Below, piece after piece: positions 11,401 to 20,032 of a DNA stretch of 36,756 bases. The notes below the pieces were generated by a model, which saw nothing but the letters and a program-made list of their open reading frames with translations, did not search any database and was not told the DNA's origin. The stretch is from Stramenopiles sp. TOSAG23-2 (Eukaryota; Sar): positions 1-36,756 of the forward strand of contig LT649334.1 in NCBI GenBank assembly GCA_900128395.1, written 5' to 3'. A program made the translations under genes and the position numbers. Numbering within the stretch: the first letter of the stretch is position 1; each line of letters opens with the position of its first letter.

Positions 11401-13992
11401 GCTCTACCCGCATTTTCTAAAAGTGGAAAGACTACTGAGTTGATAGATTTGTTAATGATTGGATGTGAAGATGGTACACTTCGTTTGGGTACGTTGAATA
11501 ATTTTGTTCATGATGTTGATAAAACGATGTCCATTTCGTTATTAGGATCATCTTCTATAATAAATGTTATTAAATATATTGATGACTTCAACGTAGTAAT
11601 ATGTGGATCAATGGATGGTAATGTATATCTATTTTATTTTGCCATGGAAGGAAACATTGTTGATGGACTAACCATGAAAGAAAAACAAGCAACTCGTGTG
11701 TTCGAACATCATAGCCGACCTGTCTTTTCGTTACAGTATATGAGTGAAAGTCAATGCATTTTATCAGCTGGATTGGATGAAGTCATATTGCTTTGGAGCG
11801 TATCTGACTTTTCTGTGTTGAGTTACATAAAGACTGGTATATCTTCGAAATGTGCTATTGGATTGGAAGATGTAGGCCAAGTAATTTCATTAGATGCACG
11901 CGTTGTCTTGCTAAACGGGCACTTTCATCAAGGATTTCGCGTCTGGAATTTATATGGTGGAAAGGGTTTACAAATGATAGAGTTAACAGGCAGTTTTCCT
12001 ATTGCTCCATTGGTAAGTGGCGCAAAAATACAAGAATCAAACGTTGAAGGTGCATGTGGTGCAATGTTGTATGATCCAGCAAATGACAATTTTATCTTAG
12101 GTTCTCATAATTTAAGGCGAATCCAGAAACGAAAAAGATTTAGCCCAAACATTTTTGCATCTCACGAAAAGGAAATTGTATCGATATTTGTTTTAGATAG
12201 TTTGGTGGATAGTAAATCGAACACATTAAATTTTTTGGACGATGATGCTGCCATACGAATACTTTCTGTAAGCGCTCTTGGTTCGGTCAGAACATGGGAA
12301 AGCCATACGGGTCAAAATTGCGGAGTGTTTAATATTATGAATACTTTAACTTTTCCAACCAAAGGTGGTGGAAACAATAATAGTAGTGTTGAAGTATGTA
12401 GTGCAACATGTGATATTGCCTGCACTCGAGTATTTATTGGCTTGACAAATGGTTTAGTAACTGCTTGGAGAATATTAAATGGAAAATTCATTTCACAGTA
12501 TTATGCAATGGAAAAAAGTCCTGTGAGATCGTTATCACTATCACCAAATTCAGATATTTTATGCAGTGGTTTAGATAATGGAATGACAGTCACATGGAAT
12601 TTAGAGGATTTGGCAGATGGAACGTCTGATCTTATAAATGGTAATTTTCTTCGACCAACCTCTTCCATATTACATGAATCACAAGTGACTTCTATATCTG
12701 TCATAAATTTCGAGGGAACAACTTTTCTTTTCTACGGTGATAAGGAACCAGGTATTTCATATTGGAAATATAAAAAGTATACTCCGATTGATGTATTAGG
12801 TACGCAATGGTATTTTGGCAAAAACCGGCAAGAGGTGGAAGATGGCATTACTGAAATGTGTCAAATGGATGGAGCACCTATACCAACCATTGTTACTTCT
12901 TGCGGTGATGGATACTTGCGTATATACCATTCGTCCTATTTCCACCGCTTGCAATTATTAGAGCAACGATATTCAGGTGGATCAAGTGACCAGACCACTC
13001 CGTGTACATCAATTGCGTGTCGCCAGACGCATTCGATATCGGCAAACGTGAATAAAAATCTATTTGCTCAAGAAAGTGAATTTGAAAAGAAGCATTTTAA
13101 AATTGTTGTGTCAGATATGGGAGGTGGGATACACCTATGGAGTTGTACAATTGTAAAGTTTCTCAATTTGATTTACGAATCATTTCCAATTCAGCTAATG
13201 AAAGATTCATCATGGAACATAAATGACAATGATCATCCTACTTTGAATGCAGGAAAAGTTTGTTTTGCAACCAAAGTTGATATCTGTAATGATTCTAGAT
13301 ATGTAATTGCCGCTGGCAATGACAATCGTATTTATATGTATTTATGTAATGGCATTTTATTGGGAACGTTCGGACAAGATGGAGCTTGGAAATTACCAAA
13401 AAGTAAAAAAGAACTTAATCGTTACGTTATGCGGAGCAACATGCAAATTGATCGAAAGTATAATGAAGATGACGATGATGTAACAAATGGAATGTCACCA
13501 GCTGAATTTATCAACACTCCTAATCGTCGTAACCGTGGCCGTGCAGGTGTTTTCTCTAGTGGCGATGATAGCACTGGTACAATACCTTTTAGCCGTGAAT
13601 CAACACGATGGAAAACTGCTCCAAATTTATATTTGCAAAATACTATTAAAGCAATTAACATTATTAATGATGGAACTATTATGGATGAAAGTTTAGCGAA
13701 TACTGGTGAAATATATCATATAACAAGTGACAAAGGCATGGAAGCTTTGAAAAAATTAGCAACGCACACTATAAGCCCATCGCTAATTACGAAAAATTTA
13801 TACGTTAGAAGACCACTTACAACTACAATTGATAAAGAGAAAGAAAAATTAAAGTCAAGGCTAGCATCTAGGCAGACGAAGATATTGCCACAAACACCAT
13901 TACAGACGTTTAAATCCATTCAAATATATACAAATCTTGGAAAGGAAGGCGAGGAAGGAAGTGGGGATGTAGTTGATGGCGAATATATATGA
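8491..13992 (+). CDS. NACHT-like / WD40 repeat giant
   Basis: The frame is open from 8398, but that codon is TTG; the first ATG is at 8491, giving 1833 aa and ending in TGA. Residues about 122-140 resemble a P-loop (SSGAGCSTALENL) in which the usual lysine is cysteine. A Walker-B-like strand (VFLIDGVDSLHD) follows at about 240-252, then a sensor-like strand (NICLLLSVQSNY) and a helical, possibly winged-helix region near 400-460. This order matches the STAND/NACHT type of NTPase. A Lys/Arg-rich linker (about 640-760) and an EF-hand-like helix pair (about 770-830) precede WD40-type repeats from about 855 to 1640, such as PVFSLQYMSESQCILSAGLD and PVRSLSLSPNSDILCSG; the number fits two or more propellers. 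NACHT-WD40 proteins in eukaryotes are signalling or ciliary scaffolds. The role here is inferred only, and nucleotide binding is doubtful. Confidence 0.8.
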   Translation: MRLHSSLSSGAYVKRKGTPLGTLTSKKIESFNFSRNSNNSFHDISYNEDQNSSIKFDQYSAPPSTSHSYISDNSRSISYSRQSVEVASLFDESLENFTYTTSTLLHSTIESAISENRHILCRSFSSGAGCSTALENLIMERREIDPMQITSYMTIQHCREHKDFLFQARRVFPSLGSEIRRIQTILESKEFLKDQEIEILNVLQKSSLMIENNSYLSNENGRTTTQVSKLISAISQHLQIVFLIDGVDSLHDRDNEGTNYDDVQDFLVCFPSNICLLLSVQSNYGLCTTWTQNGYITIDFPQIQKSQKENLLKKCLKDKPYNYFAICNDVLLQELYNPLEISIVVTHLVRTIDIIFKPKDNEQNIETEDKKGIDVSGDPNNMYVDDNIIELENCIESCCLYLRSVYLRQGLHGVIESTLDQLEELFGNNGNIVKLFSLLLLSPSPVSLSYLSMFSGMTTNLIAKIVNTNSSLLKWIGEKNEIDATPIENRAICFATYQAWETIKYRYFGARKMLHQAEALYVRDFLHGMSSFTYATCVSFENIYPSFPTNTKLAAAVGMLNSACIQLHRNCPSLALEMVKNSLKMTRSITGATNIQANDEENKLNALQLKQALLILEKLCEIGTAGIVPLLTSKVKNTNSGSNNLMTRPLTRHKSKLKPVKKVSTNDAKKEQNGEGGGKSTNSMKAPMKTPESLLNKLQEVVNGKTIELLEIAFREEGEGVAALNRKNKAKARKRVMPRLTKIKEINNRHVSKLKAASIREKETFNTYTLSRKRFQNALRKVFAKKIFSDSDINVIFDTMSWKASDASGTNPLIVKTVSWKTFVDILQSGAKERNFHLVTWERNEEDKIIQPRNLLSKPKRFRYIMDKIIEIPNSNMILRLAKNGLLSVYKKDSNSFLKHISLMDKDLIATDMCYIESSKVCAVTVRRNEPPAFSAVYFYEPLAEWLLSDIKINFKGLDSPPTAISSYYGALPAFSKSGKTTELIDLLMIGCEDGTLRLGTLNNFVHDVDKTMSISLLGSSSIINVIKYIDDFNVVICGSMDGNVYLFYFAMEGNIVDGLTMKEKQATRVFEHHSRPVFSLQYMSESQCILSAGLDEVILLWSVSDFSVLSYIKTGISSKCAIGLEDVGQVISLDARVVLLNGHFHQGFRVWNLYGGKGLQMIELTGSFPIAPLVSGAKIQESNVEGACGAMLYDPANDNFILGSHNLRRIQKRKRFSPNIFASHEKEIVSIFVLDSLVDSKSNTLNFLDDDAAIRILSVSALGSVRTWESHTGQNCGVFNIMNTLTFPTKGGGNNNSSVEVCSATCDIACTRVFIGLTNGLVTAWRILNGKFISQYYAMEKSPVRSLSLSPNSDILCSGLDNGMTVTWNLEDLADGTSDLINGNFLRPTSSILHESQVTSISVINFEGTTFLFYGDKEPGISYWKYKKYTPIDVLGTQWYFGKNRQEVEDGITEMCQMDGAPIPTIVTSCGDGYLRIYHSSYFHRLQLLEQRYSGGSSDQTTPCTSIACRQTHSISANVNKNLFAQESEFEKKHFKIVVSDMGGGIHLWSCTIVKFLNLIYESFPIQLMKDSSWNINDNDHPTLNAGKVCFATKVDICNDSRYVIAAGNDNRIYMYLCNGILLGTFGQDGAWKLPKSKKELNRYVMRSNMQIDRKYNEDDDDVTNGMSPAEFINTPNRRNRGRAGVFSSGDDSTGTIPFSRESTRWKTAPNLYLQNTIKAINIINDGTIMDESLANTGEIYHITSDKGMEALKKLATHTISPSLITKNLYVRRPLTTTIDKEKEKLKSRLASRQTKILPQTPLQTFKSIQIYTNLGKEGEEGSGDVVDGEYI

Positions 13993-14030
13993 TGATATGA
14001 CGAAAAGTAATGCAAGGAGTGAAAATGGAA

Positions 14031-14036
14031 AATAAA
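14031..14036 (+). promoter_or_regulatory. Possible polyadenylation signal AATAAA
   Basis: Canonical AATAAA 39 bp after the stop of the WD40 giant. Such hexamers are common by chance in DNA this AT-rich, and most other genes here lack one at a similar place. Confidence 0.3.
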
Positions 14037-14066
14037 GTTTCAGTACGTATCTCAGAGTTTTTATTT

Positions 14067-14096
14067 TATACGTTCGTACGTAGAAGTATGCATATG
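14067..14096. other. 3'-end module: CG-centred palindromic patch plus GTATGCATATG
   Basis: Begins tatacg, contains ttcgtacgta and ends gtatgcatatg, 75 bp after the stop of the WD40 giant. The same start and the same 11-mer end occur after the GCC2/GCC3 gene at 28175-28201, and a related form occurs after the AlkB gene at 31630. Function unknown; a 3'-end or chromatin signal is possible. Confidence 0.5.
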
Positions 14097-14222
14097 TAAT
14101 AAATGATATATAGTATCATATTCGTACGAGTTAGGATATACACGAATTTGAAATAAATGGTTGCCGCCGAGAGATTTAAAAAAAAATATGCTATGGCATA
14201 TATCTGATTACGAAAAAATATG

Positions 14223-14238
14223 TACGAAGTACTTCGTA
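14223..14238. repeat. 16-bp perfect palindrome
   Basis: Tacgaagtacttcgta is its own reverse complement. It is followed closely by tgtgcatatat, resembling the neighbouring TACG/TATGCATA module. Confidence 0.75.
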
Positions 14239-14301
14239 TGTGCATATATATATTATATATCATTATATATTAGAGTATAAATTAATGCAATAACTTATAT
14301 G

Positions 14302-14403
14302 TTTTAATTTACTCACGATAATTCCTATACTCTCCCAGAAAGAATACAATAACTGAGACAAATCTATCTCACTAAACTGAAAGATGGACAATGAATCGTA
14401 ACA
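14302..14403 (-). ncRNA. Candidate structured RNA element, copy 1
   Basis: These 102 bases are the exact reverse complement of 31527-31628. Read on the minus strand they form a 7-bp closing helix (TTACGAT with ATCGTGA, one G-U) and two hairpins, one with TGAGAT/GTCTCA and one with TATTCTTTC/GAGAGTATA. The strand is chosen because its G-U wobbles would be A-C mismatches on the other strand. It lies about 300 bp downstream of the SET-like gene, on the same strand. It matches no tRNA, 5S rRNA or spliceosomal RNA motif I can recall. It could be a free ncRNA, a 3'-UTR element or a DNA-level element. Confidence 0.45.
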
Positions 14404-14705
14404 TTGCGATAGGATATATATAATATATACTGATATATTTTTCTAAAAAACACTTTAAACACACACATAAAACATTATTACACGTACGAAATCATTTATT
14501 TTATGTGTACACTCTTGTATATCATAACACTTTTAAGCGTAATTTTAAAATAATCGAAGCGTATATATATATAAAATATACTTTCGTATCATTTCTTTAG
14601 TGTGTCACAAAATAAAAACATAGCGAAGCTACTGTATTTTCTGTGGAGATATCATTAAAAAAGATATGATAAAATAACAGGCGCTGTAATCACGATATCA
14701 TATTT

Positions 14706-15668
14706 TTACGCAATAATTCCATTATTTAATTTGCGTCTTTTCATTCTTTCAGCTCGTTCTTTTTCTTGATCCCTTGCTACAAATACACCTTGATTTCGAT
14801 TCATTAATTTTCGTCTCTTCATTCTTTCGGCTCGTTGTTTTTTTTGATCAACCAACTTCTTTTCCTCTTCTTTTTTCAACCTTGCTTCTTCCATTTCTTT
14901 TGCTTTCCTTAACTTCTCTTTTTCTTTTCTTTGTCTTTCTTTCATTTTTTTAAGTGTTTTCGGTGCTATAGGTCGTTTTGGTAAAGGGTATTTTGCACAA
15001 CCAGCTTCTATGCGAGTTATACCGCGCCCTTCAAACCATTCATTGCCATAAGCATGTGCAATTTGTTCATTCGTTGTGACATCATGACTCAATTGGTATG
15101 CTCTTCCTGCCATTTCGCTCTTTGAAGTACCGAAATGATTCGACGTCGCTTGAAGAGTTGGCCATTCGGTTTTACCAGGTGAAGATGCAAATTGCATAAT
15201 ACTACCAGGAATATCGGTTGGATCAATAACTCCATATTGTGTAACATCGTCCAAAAAAAAATGTATTTGTCGATCATCATTTTTTTCATTTTCTGGTGTT
15301 ATTCGCTCACGTTTCCCCCAGTATATAAATTGATATCCGCGTTTCAAAGGATAACGTGCAACTAAAATTTTACCATGAATTGGATTTGGGTGCTGGACCA
15401 CTTTACATGCACCATCCCCTTTCTGCAAATGATGTTTGCAATATGGTATAAATTGATTCTTTGCCCATTTATGATTACATACTGCACCATTGGTTTTTCT
15501 AGCCCAACATATTCCTTCTCTTCTTTGATGCGCTGGAGGTTTTGATGGCTTTTTCTTCACAGTCGTGGTGGAAGAACCATTACTAGTGCTTTTCGTCTTC
15601 TTTTTTTTCTTCATAGATGAAGAAGACGCTTCATTATTATTTTTTTGTTGTAAAACTTTTCGTGGCAT
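14706..15668 (-). CDS. SET-like domain protein with N-terminal zinc-ribbon
   Basis: 320 codons, ATG to TAA. The first 50 residues are Lys/Ser/Thr-rich and nuclear-signal-like. A small zinc-binding module follows with C54, C64, C77 and H79/H80 (CWARKTNGAVC, YCKHH), the pattern C-x-A-x-T-x-x-G-x-x-C seen in short zinc ribbons. Residues about 97-212 resemble a SET domain: GKILVARYPLKRGYQFIYWG matches the first strands and NEQIAHAYGNEWF matches the C-terminal GE-x-x-x-x-x-YG segment. The segment where most SET enzymes have N-H-S reads MQFASSP, so activity or substrate may differ. The tail is a charged Lys/Glu helix ending in two copies of AERMKRRKL, 26 residues apart. Probably a chromatin or protein lysine methyltransferase relative; a TA tract sits 26-40 bp before the ATG. 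Confidence 0.65.
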   Translation of the reverse strand: MPRKVLQQKNNNEASSSSMKKKKKTKSTSNGSSTTTVKKKPSKPPAHQRREGICWARKTNGAVCNHKWAKNQFIPYCKHHLQKGDGACKVVQHPNPIHGKILVARYPLKRGYQFIYWGKRERITPENEKNDDRQIHFFLDDVTQYGVIDPTDIPGSIMQFASSPGKTEWPTLQATSNHFGTSKSEMAGRAYQLSHDVTTNEQIAHAYGNEWFEGRGITRIEAGCAKYPLPKRPIAPKTLKKMKERQRKEKEKLRKAKEMEEARLKKEEEKKLVDQKKQRAERMKRRKLMNRNQGVFVARDQEKERAERMKRRKLNNGIIA

Positions 15669-16219
15669 GTTAATATATATGTGTCTGTGTGGGTATATAT
15701 ATATATATCTCCTTACATAAATTAATATTAATACCTAAAATGAATTGAATTCAAATGAAAATAAATTCAATAAAAGTAAATCTATCAATCTATCAATCTA
15801 TCTAGTACTATTAATCTTATAATTTTTAAATAATAATTTGAATTTGAAATTCTTCTGTAGTAGAGTTGCTAGATGATGTTCTGAGTTCTGAGTGGCAAGG
15901 AAAATCTCTAGTTCTAGTTCAATGCTATTATTTTGCTATTTATGGCCCATAGGAAATTGCTTTTCTAGTGGGGTTTTAGTATTTATTCAAGTATTTTTGA
16001 CTATTAATACAGTATAGTACCAGGTATAAGGTTTCCTTTTGTATAATTAATTATTAGTCGTCTGGCTAAAAGATATAAAACTATATTTTATAGAGCATCA
16101 TACACTGACAGCGCATCTATATCTATAATACCATTATAGAAACACATACTCTGATACGTATAAAACAGATACTAATGCTTCCCTTCTACAACTTTTTCTC
16201 TTCTTTTCTGCGTATTCCT
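15669..16219. other. Intergenic region between tandem minus genes
   Basis: 551 bp that hold the upstream region of the SET-like gene and the 3' flank of the RING/WD40 gene. Visible parts are a (TA)n tract at 15694-15708, a short tandem of tatcaatc units at 15783-15802, and a TAGTCGTCT motif at 16055-16063 that recurs in two other intergenic regions. No ORF or RNA gene is seen. Confidence 0.55.
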
Positions 16220-17824
16220 TTATATTACTGGTTTCCATAATCGCCATTTTCTATCATGGCATCCTGTTACTAAAAAGTCACCATTTTGCCCCCAAGCAAC
16301 ATCAAAAACATGATCTTCATGCCCTAACAACGTATCAATGCATTTATATGTATACATGTCCCATATTTTAGCAGTACCATCACCACTAGTAGTAGCTAAT
16401 GCTCTACCATACGGTGAAAATGATACACGTTTACATTCACCTTCATGATCACTTAATACAGCAGTTGGTCTCCACATTCTGCAATCCCATACACGGCAAG
16501 TACCATCGTCACTACCAGTTGCTAATGCAACACCATTTGGACTAAAATCAACACCAATGATATCATCTCGATGACCTTCTAAACTTTTTACAGGTTTTTG
16601 TCTCCCTTCCCTTGGATCCCAAATTAATGTCATCCAATCGAACGAGACACTAGCAAGTAAACCACCACGGCTATAACCAGGAGGTTGAAAACATAATCCA
16701 TATACACTGTTGCGATGACCTTCGTAACGATCAATTTGTCGATGCGTCTCAATGTCCCATAATATAATTGTACGATCATCCGATGCAGTTGCTAGCATAT
16801 TTTCATAAAATGCCATCCCATTCACTTCATCTTCATGTCCACTAAATTTTGCTAAATGTTTACCATTATCCAAACGCCATAGACGGCATGTTTGATCACT
16901 TGATACAGTACCAACAAGATTTGGATGATCTTTCGCAAATTTTGCTGCATATAAACCTTTACGATGTTGACCTTTTAATGTTGTCATAATGGCATCGCGC
17001 TCTAAATCATATATAATACATGTTCTATCCCATGAAGCAGATGCAACTAATGGCCTTGTTGGATGTACATCGACGCCATGCACCGGATCAGTGTGTAAAT
17101 CATATGTTTCAACTAATTTATAATCAGACAATAGCAGATCTTCCATGTCACGTGGTATCTCCGAATCGTATAATGCAGAGCTATCTACTTTATAACGTGT
17201 CTTCTTGTCAAGCATAGGCGATGGACTTGTAGCGCTCCCTTTGATCATTTCTTCATCCTCATCCTCACTACTACCATCACCATTTTTAGAATCTATATTA
17301 TTATCCCCATCAATATCATGCCTACTACCATTCCTACCTCTACGACCAACCTTCTCTTTGTCATTGCTGTTCACCCCAACCATTGCGATTTCTTCCAATT
17401 CATCTGCTAATTTTTGTTTTTCCTTCGTTTGTGCATCTAATTCCAATAAAGTTGCTTGAAGCTGTTTTTTTAATTCTTGATTTTCCTGTTCTAATTTACC
17501 TAAGCGTGCATTTAATTTTGTACGTATCATAATGTTTTTATCCCATCCAGTTTGTAACTTGGTTAATATGTTTCGTACAGTATCAGATTCTGATACTTTA
17601 GATCCTTCTTGGTCTCCTTTATACAATGGCCCTAATTTATCATCGTTATCATCCTTTCCATCATACACTTGTATTAATTGTTTTGTATTTAAGTGCCTTC
17701 TGCATACTGGACAAGATGATTCTTGTTTCAACCATTCTAATATGTGTTTATGACAAAAAACATGGCCACATGGTGTTACAGTCGGTACTTCCGACTGTTC
17801 CTCAAAACATATACGGCATTTCAT
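16220..17824 (-). CDS. RING-finger / coiled-coil / seven-WD40 protein, probable E3 ubiquitin ligase
   Basis: The frame is open to 17842, but that codon is TTG; the first ATG is at 17822-17824, directly before the RING, giving 534 aa. Metal ligands are C3, C6, C19, H21, C24, H27, C38 and C41. H27 takes the place usually held by cysteine, a C3HCHC2 variant. Residues about 85-135 form a leucine-rich coiled coil, followed by a Ser/Asp/Glu-rich linker. Seven WD40 repeats (about 240-534) make one complete propeller; typical endings are RTIILWDI, GTCRVWDC and GTAKIWDM. RING, coiled coil and WD40 in this order is the layout of COP1- and RFWD3-type ligases, where the propeller binds substrate. No specific orthology is claimed. 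A 21-bp TA tract lies 18 bp before the ATG. Confidence 0.88.
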   Translation of the reverse strand: MKCRICFEEQSEVPTVTPCGHVFCHKHILEWLKQESSCPVCRRHLNTKQLIQVYDGKDDNDDKLGPLYKGDQEGSKVSESDTVRNILTKLQTGWDKNIMIRTKLNARLGKLEQENQELKKQLQATLLELDAQTKEKQKLADELEEIAMVGVNSNDKEKVGRRGRNGSRHDIDGDNNIDSKNGDGSSEDEDEEMIKGSATSPSPMLDKKTRYKVDSSALYDSEIPRDMEDLLLSDYKLVETYDLHTDPVHGVDVHPTRPLVASASWDRTCIIYDLERDAIMTTLKGQHRKGLYAAKFAKDHPNLVGTVSSDQTCRLWRLDNGKHLAKFSGHEDEVNGMAFYENMLATASDDRTIILWDIETHRQIDRYEGHRNSVYGLCFQPPGYSRGGLLASVSFDWMTLIWDPREGRQKPVKSLEGHRDDIIGVDFSPNGVALATGSDDGTCRVWDCRMWRPTAVLSDHEGECKRVSFSPYGRALATTSGDGTAKIWDMYTYKCIDTLLGHEDHVFDVAWGQNGDFLVTGCHDRKWRLWKPVI

Positions 17825-18579
17825 CGTATTTAAATATATCAATATATATATATATATATATACCTAGTAACTATTTAAAACACACACAATAACAACAACA
17901 CTTGTATACCAAAACAACAACAAAATATATAAAAAAAACGTGTTATATACACAAATGCACACAAAAGAAAGATACAATCAAGTAATAGTAATAATAATAA
18001 ATAAATAAAACAAAAATTTTATTTTTTTCAAAAATTACTAAATGTGTAATAAACTATCTCTCTGTAACTTTCATAAACCTAATGTAGAGGACTGGAAATA
18101 ATATATTTTCACATAACACACAATTCTATAAACGTCTAATGAAATGTCATACCCGTCGATTAACAGTTTAAGTTTTTGATTGTGATTTGATTATTTTCGC
18201 TATTTCAATAACTAGCAAATATACCTAGTATAATTTTGTATTTGAATATAAATAGGAAATAACGTAGCTAGTAGTATCTATATACTAAGAAACTTAAAAT
18301 TCGATTTTTCATGAGCATTATTTTAGCATCTTCTTATCTCCTCCTTAATTTTATGTGCTTAAATCTTCTCTTCTTCTTTCATGGTCTTTTTCTTCTTCTT
18401 TGCACTCTTCTTTCTTCTCAATAAAAAAAATGAATAAATGATGAACGAACATGATCTATTTCATCAATTTATAAAGTAATAGATTATAATAGATGGAAGG
18501 TACAAGAAATATACATATATATATAAATAGATATATTAAGATATAAATTATATTTATAACAACAATCATCATCATCATC
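17825..18579. promoter_or_regulatory. Divergent upstream region of RING/WD40 gene and NDUFS3
   Basis: 755 bp. Next to the RING gene is a TA tract (17842-17862) and then an A/C-rich run with repeated aacaacaac. Toward NDUFS3 there is a strongly pyrimidine-rich tract at 18336-18419 (repeated cttctt) about 160-240 bp before the ATG, and a TA-rich tract at 18511-18560. No ORF is supported. Confidence 0.5.
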
Positions 18580-19404
18580 ATGAGAAGAGCATTGTTGAAT
18601 GTAGCAAAACATGTGGGGAGAAGTGCGCGGTATAATACAAAGAATGTAACAAGAACCATTCCAAATATTATATCAACATCCATACTGTCTACCACCACTA
18701 ACTTTAATAGTAATATGAGGAGGAATAATATGTTTTTTTCTACTGATGCAGCTGCTGATGATACTAGTGCATCACCGGAAGACAACAACTTGACGCTCGC
18801 GTATGGACAATCATTGGTGAATATGATGCCTCACTCTATCTACGAAGCGCAATATGTATTGGGTGAATTATGTTTAGTCATTGATCCTTCATCCGTAATC
18901 GAAGTGCTTACTTTTTTAAGAGACCATACTAGCTGTCAATATAAGTGTTTAATGGATGTAACAGCAGTTGACTATCCAGAACGTGATGCAAGGTTTGAAA
19001 TCGTATACAACCTGTTGAGTGTGAAATACAATTCAAGAATTAGGGTAAAGACTTCTGTCACTGAGTTGCAACCACTTGATTCAGCTACGGAAGTATATGC
19101 AGCTGCTGGATGGTATGAACGTGAAATCTTCGACTTGTTCGGTACATTTTTTAATAACCATAGTGATTTACGCCGTATATTAACTGATTATGGTTTTGAT
19201 GGACATCCAATGAGAAAGGATTTCCCATTGACTGGATACGATTCCGCTGAATATGACGAGACAGAAAAGACTATTGTTATGAGACCGTTAGAATTAGCAC
19301 AAGAGTTTCGTAGCTTTGATTTCCAATCACCATGGGATCAAGTAACACCTGCACAACCTGATATTGTTCATATTGATGCTGGTGATAAAGATGAGGATAA
19401 GTAA
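18580..19404 (+). CDS. NDUFS3: NADH:ubiquinone oxidoreductase 30-kDa subunit (NDUFS3/Nad9), mitochondrial
   Basis: 274 codons, ATG to TAA. The core has the complex I 30-kDa signature: W178 in AGWYEREIFDLFG, then NNHSDLRRILTDYGF and GHPMRKDFPLTGY. This subunit is part of the peripheral arm of complex I, next to the quinone-reactive region, and takes part in electron transfer from NADH to ubiquinone. The first 50 or so residues are rich in Arg, Asn, Ser and Thr and lack acidic residues, and RRNNMFFST looks like a presequence cleavage region, so the protein is made in the cytosol and imported. In many protists this gene (nad9) is still in mitochondrial DNA, so its nuclear setting is of phylogenetic use. 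Length is normal for an imported version. Confidence 0.96.
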   Translation: MRRALLNVAKHVGRSARYNTKNVTRTIPNIISTSILSTTTNFNSNMRRNNMFFSTDAAADDTSASPEDNNLTLAYGQSLVNMMPHSIYEAQYVLGELCLVIDPSSVIEVLTFLRDHTSCQYKCLMDVTAVDYPERDARFEIVYNLLSVKYNSRIRVKTSVTELQPLDSATEVYAAAGWYEREIFDLFGTFFNNHSDLRRILTDYGFDGHPMRKDFPLTGYDSAEYDETEKTIVMRPLELAQEFRSFDFQSPWDQVTPAQPDIVHIDAGDKDEDK

Positions 19405-19792
19405 ATTAGTGATATATTGTTTTTCATTAATTTTATATATAAATATTTATTGGACAAAATTAAAATATATTTTGTGTAAGTGTGCATATGAAACTTTGGT
19501 ATACGCCTGGATAGAAACAGCGAATGAAGGATCATGGAATATATTTTATATATATATAAATTTTACTTATTTTTTTATAATACACTCGTATATTATTTTC
19601 TACATCTAGTGTGCGTGTAAAATATATATTCTTTTTATGTATAACTATTAATGAAAATACACTCTAGAAAATAATTTACATTTGACTTGGTGAAAAAGTC
19701 ACAAAGAATTTATTGTTTTTGATGAAAGTTGTTTACATGGGAAGGGCAATATAATTATTCTATTGTTGAAACGTTTAAAGCAACAATTCATT
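19405..19792. other. Convergent intergenic region after NDUFS3
   Basis: 388 bp of AT-rich DNA between NDUFS3 and the small minus gene. Short open frames here (for example 19364-19609) are Ile/Tyr-rich, overlap the NDUFS3 end and are not supported. Unlike three other convergent intervals it lacks the TACG/TATGCATA module and the 102-bp element. Confidence 0.5.
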
Positions 19793-20032
19793 CTAATCTT
19801 TCTTTGGTGGTGGACCAATAGGCTGTAACATACTTTCTAACATATTCAATCGCTCTCTTTCTATATGTGAATTTCTTGCAATGGAATTAAATACTAAAAA
19901 ATCTTTATGACCGACTGTAGATGCAGCACTATCCCGACGTATATTCGTCATAAATTCATGCTTCGTAGTATCTGCATCACCCATACTAGGATGTGCTCCA
20001 TTTTTCTTGCTCCTTCGTATATTGGCATTCAT
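19793..20032 (-). CDS. Small conserved-looking protein, 79 aa
   Basis: ATG (20030-20032) to TAG, 79 codons. The sequence is balanced and hydrophilic, unlike the Ile/Tyr-rich noise frames nearby, and the DNA is less AT-rich than its flanks. A basic N-terminus (NIRRSKKNG) is followed by a segment DSAASTVGHKDFLVFNSIAR and a helical R/E-rich end (NSHIERERLNMLESM) with a Pro/Lys tail. The pattern of small residues, then an aromatic patch, then an Arg/Glu helix is faintly like the DUF1168/PRKRIP1 spliceosomal family, but the diagnostic GSSAGAGSGEF motif is not preserved, so this is only a suggestion. It is divergent from the GCC2/GCC3 gene. Confidence 0.6.
   Translation of the reverse strand: MNANIRRSKKNGAHPSMGDADTTKHEFMTNIRRDSAASTVGHKDFLVFNSIARNSHIERERLNMLESMLQPIGPPPKKD

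Larger units (their letters stand above)
13993..14705. other. Convergent intergenic region between WD40 giant and SET-like gene
   Basis: 713 bp between two 3' ends, too long to be only UTRs and without a credible ORF. In order it holds an AATAAA at 14031, a TACG/TATGCATA module at 14067-14096, a short GC-richer patch (tgccgccgagag, 14162), a 16-bp palindrome at 14223-14238, TA tracts, and one copy of the 102-bp inverted-repeat element at 14302-14403. Confidence 0.6.

Noticed and set aside
14302-14403. tRNA, 5S rRNA, U6 or other spliceosomal RNA
   Set aside because: No B-box-like GTTCGA segment, no U6 ACAGAGA and no Sm-site with the expected stems; only an unknown structured element is supported.
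19364-19609. 81-codon + frame after NDUFS3
   Set aside because: It overlaps the NDUFS3 end in another frame and encodes Ile/Tyr-rich noise from AT-rich DNA.
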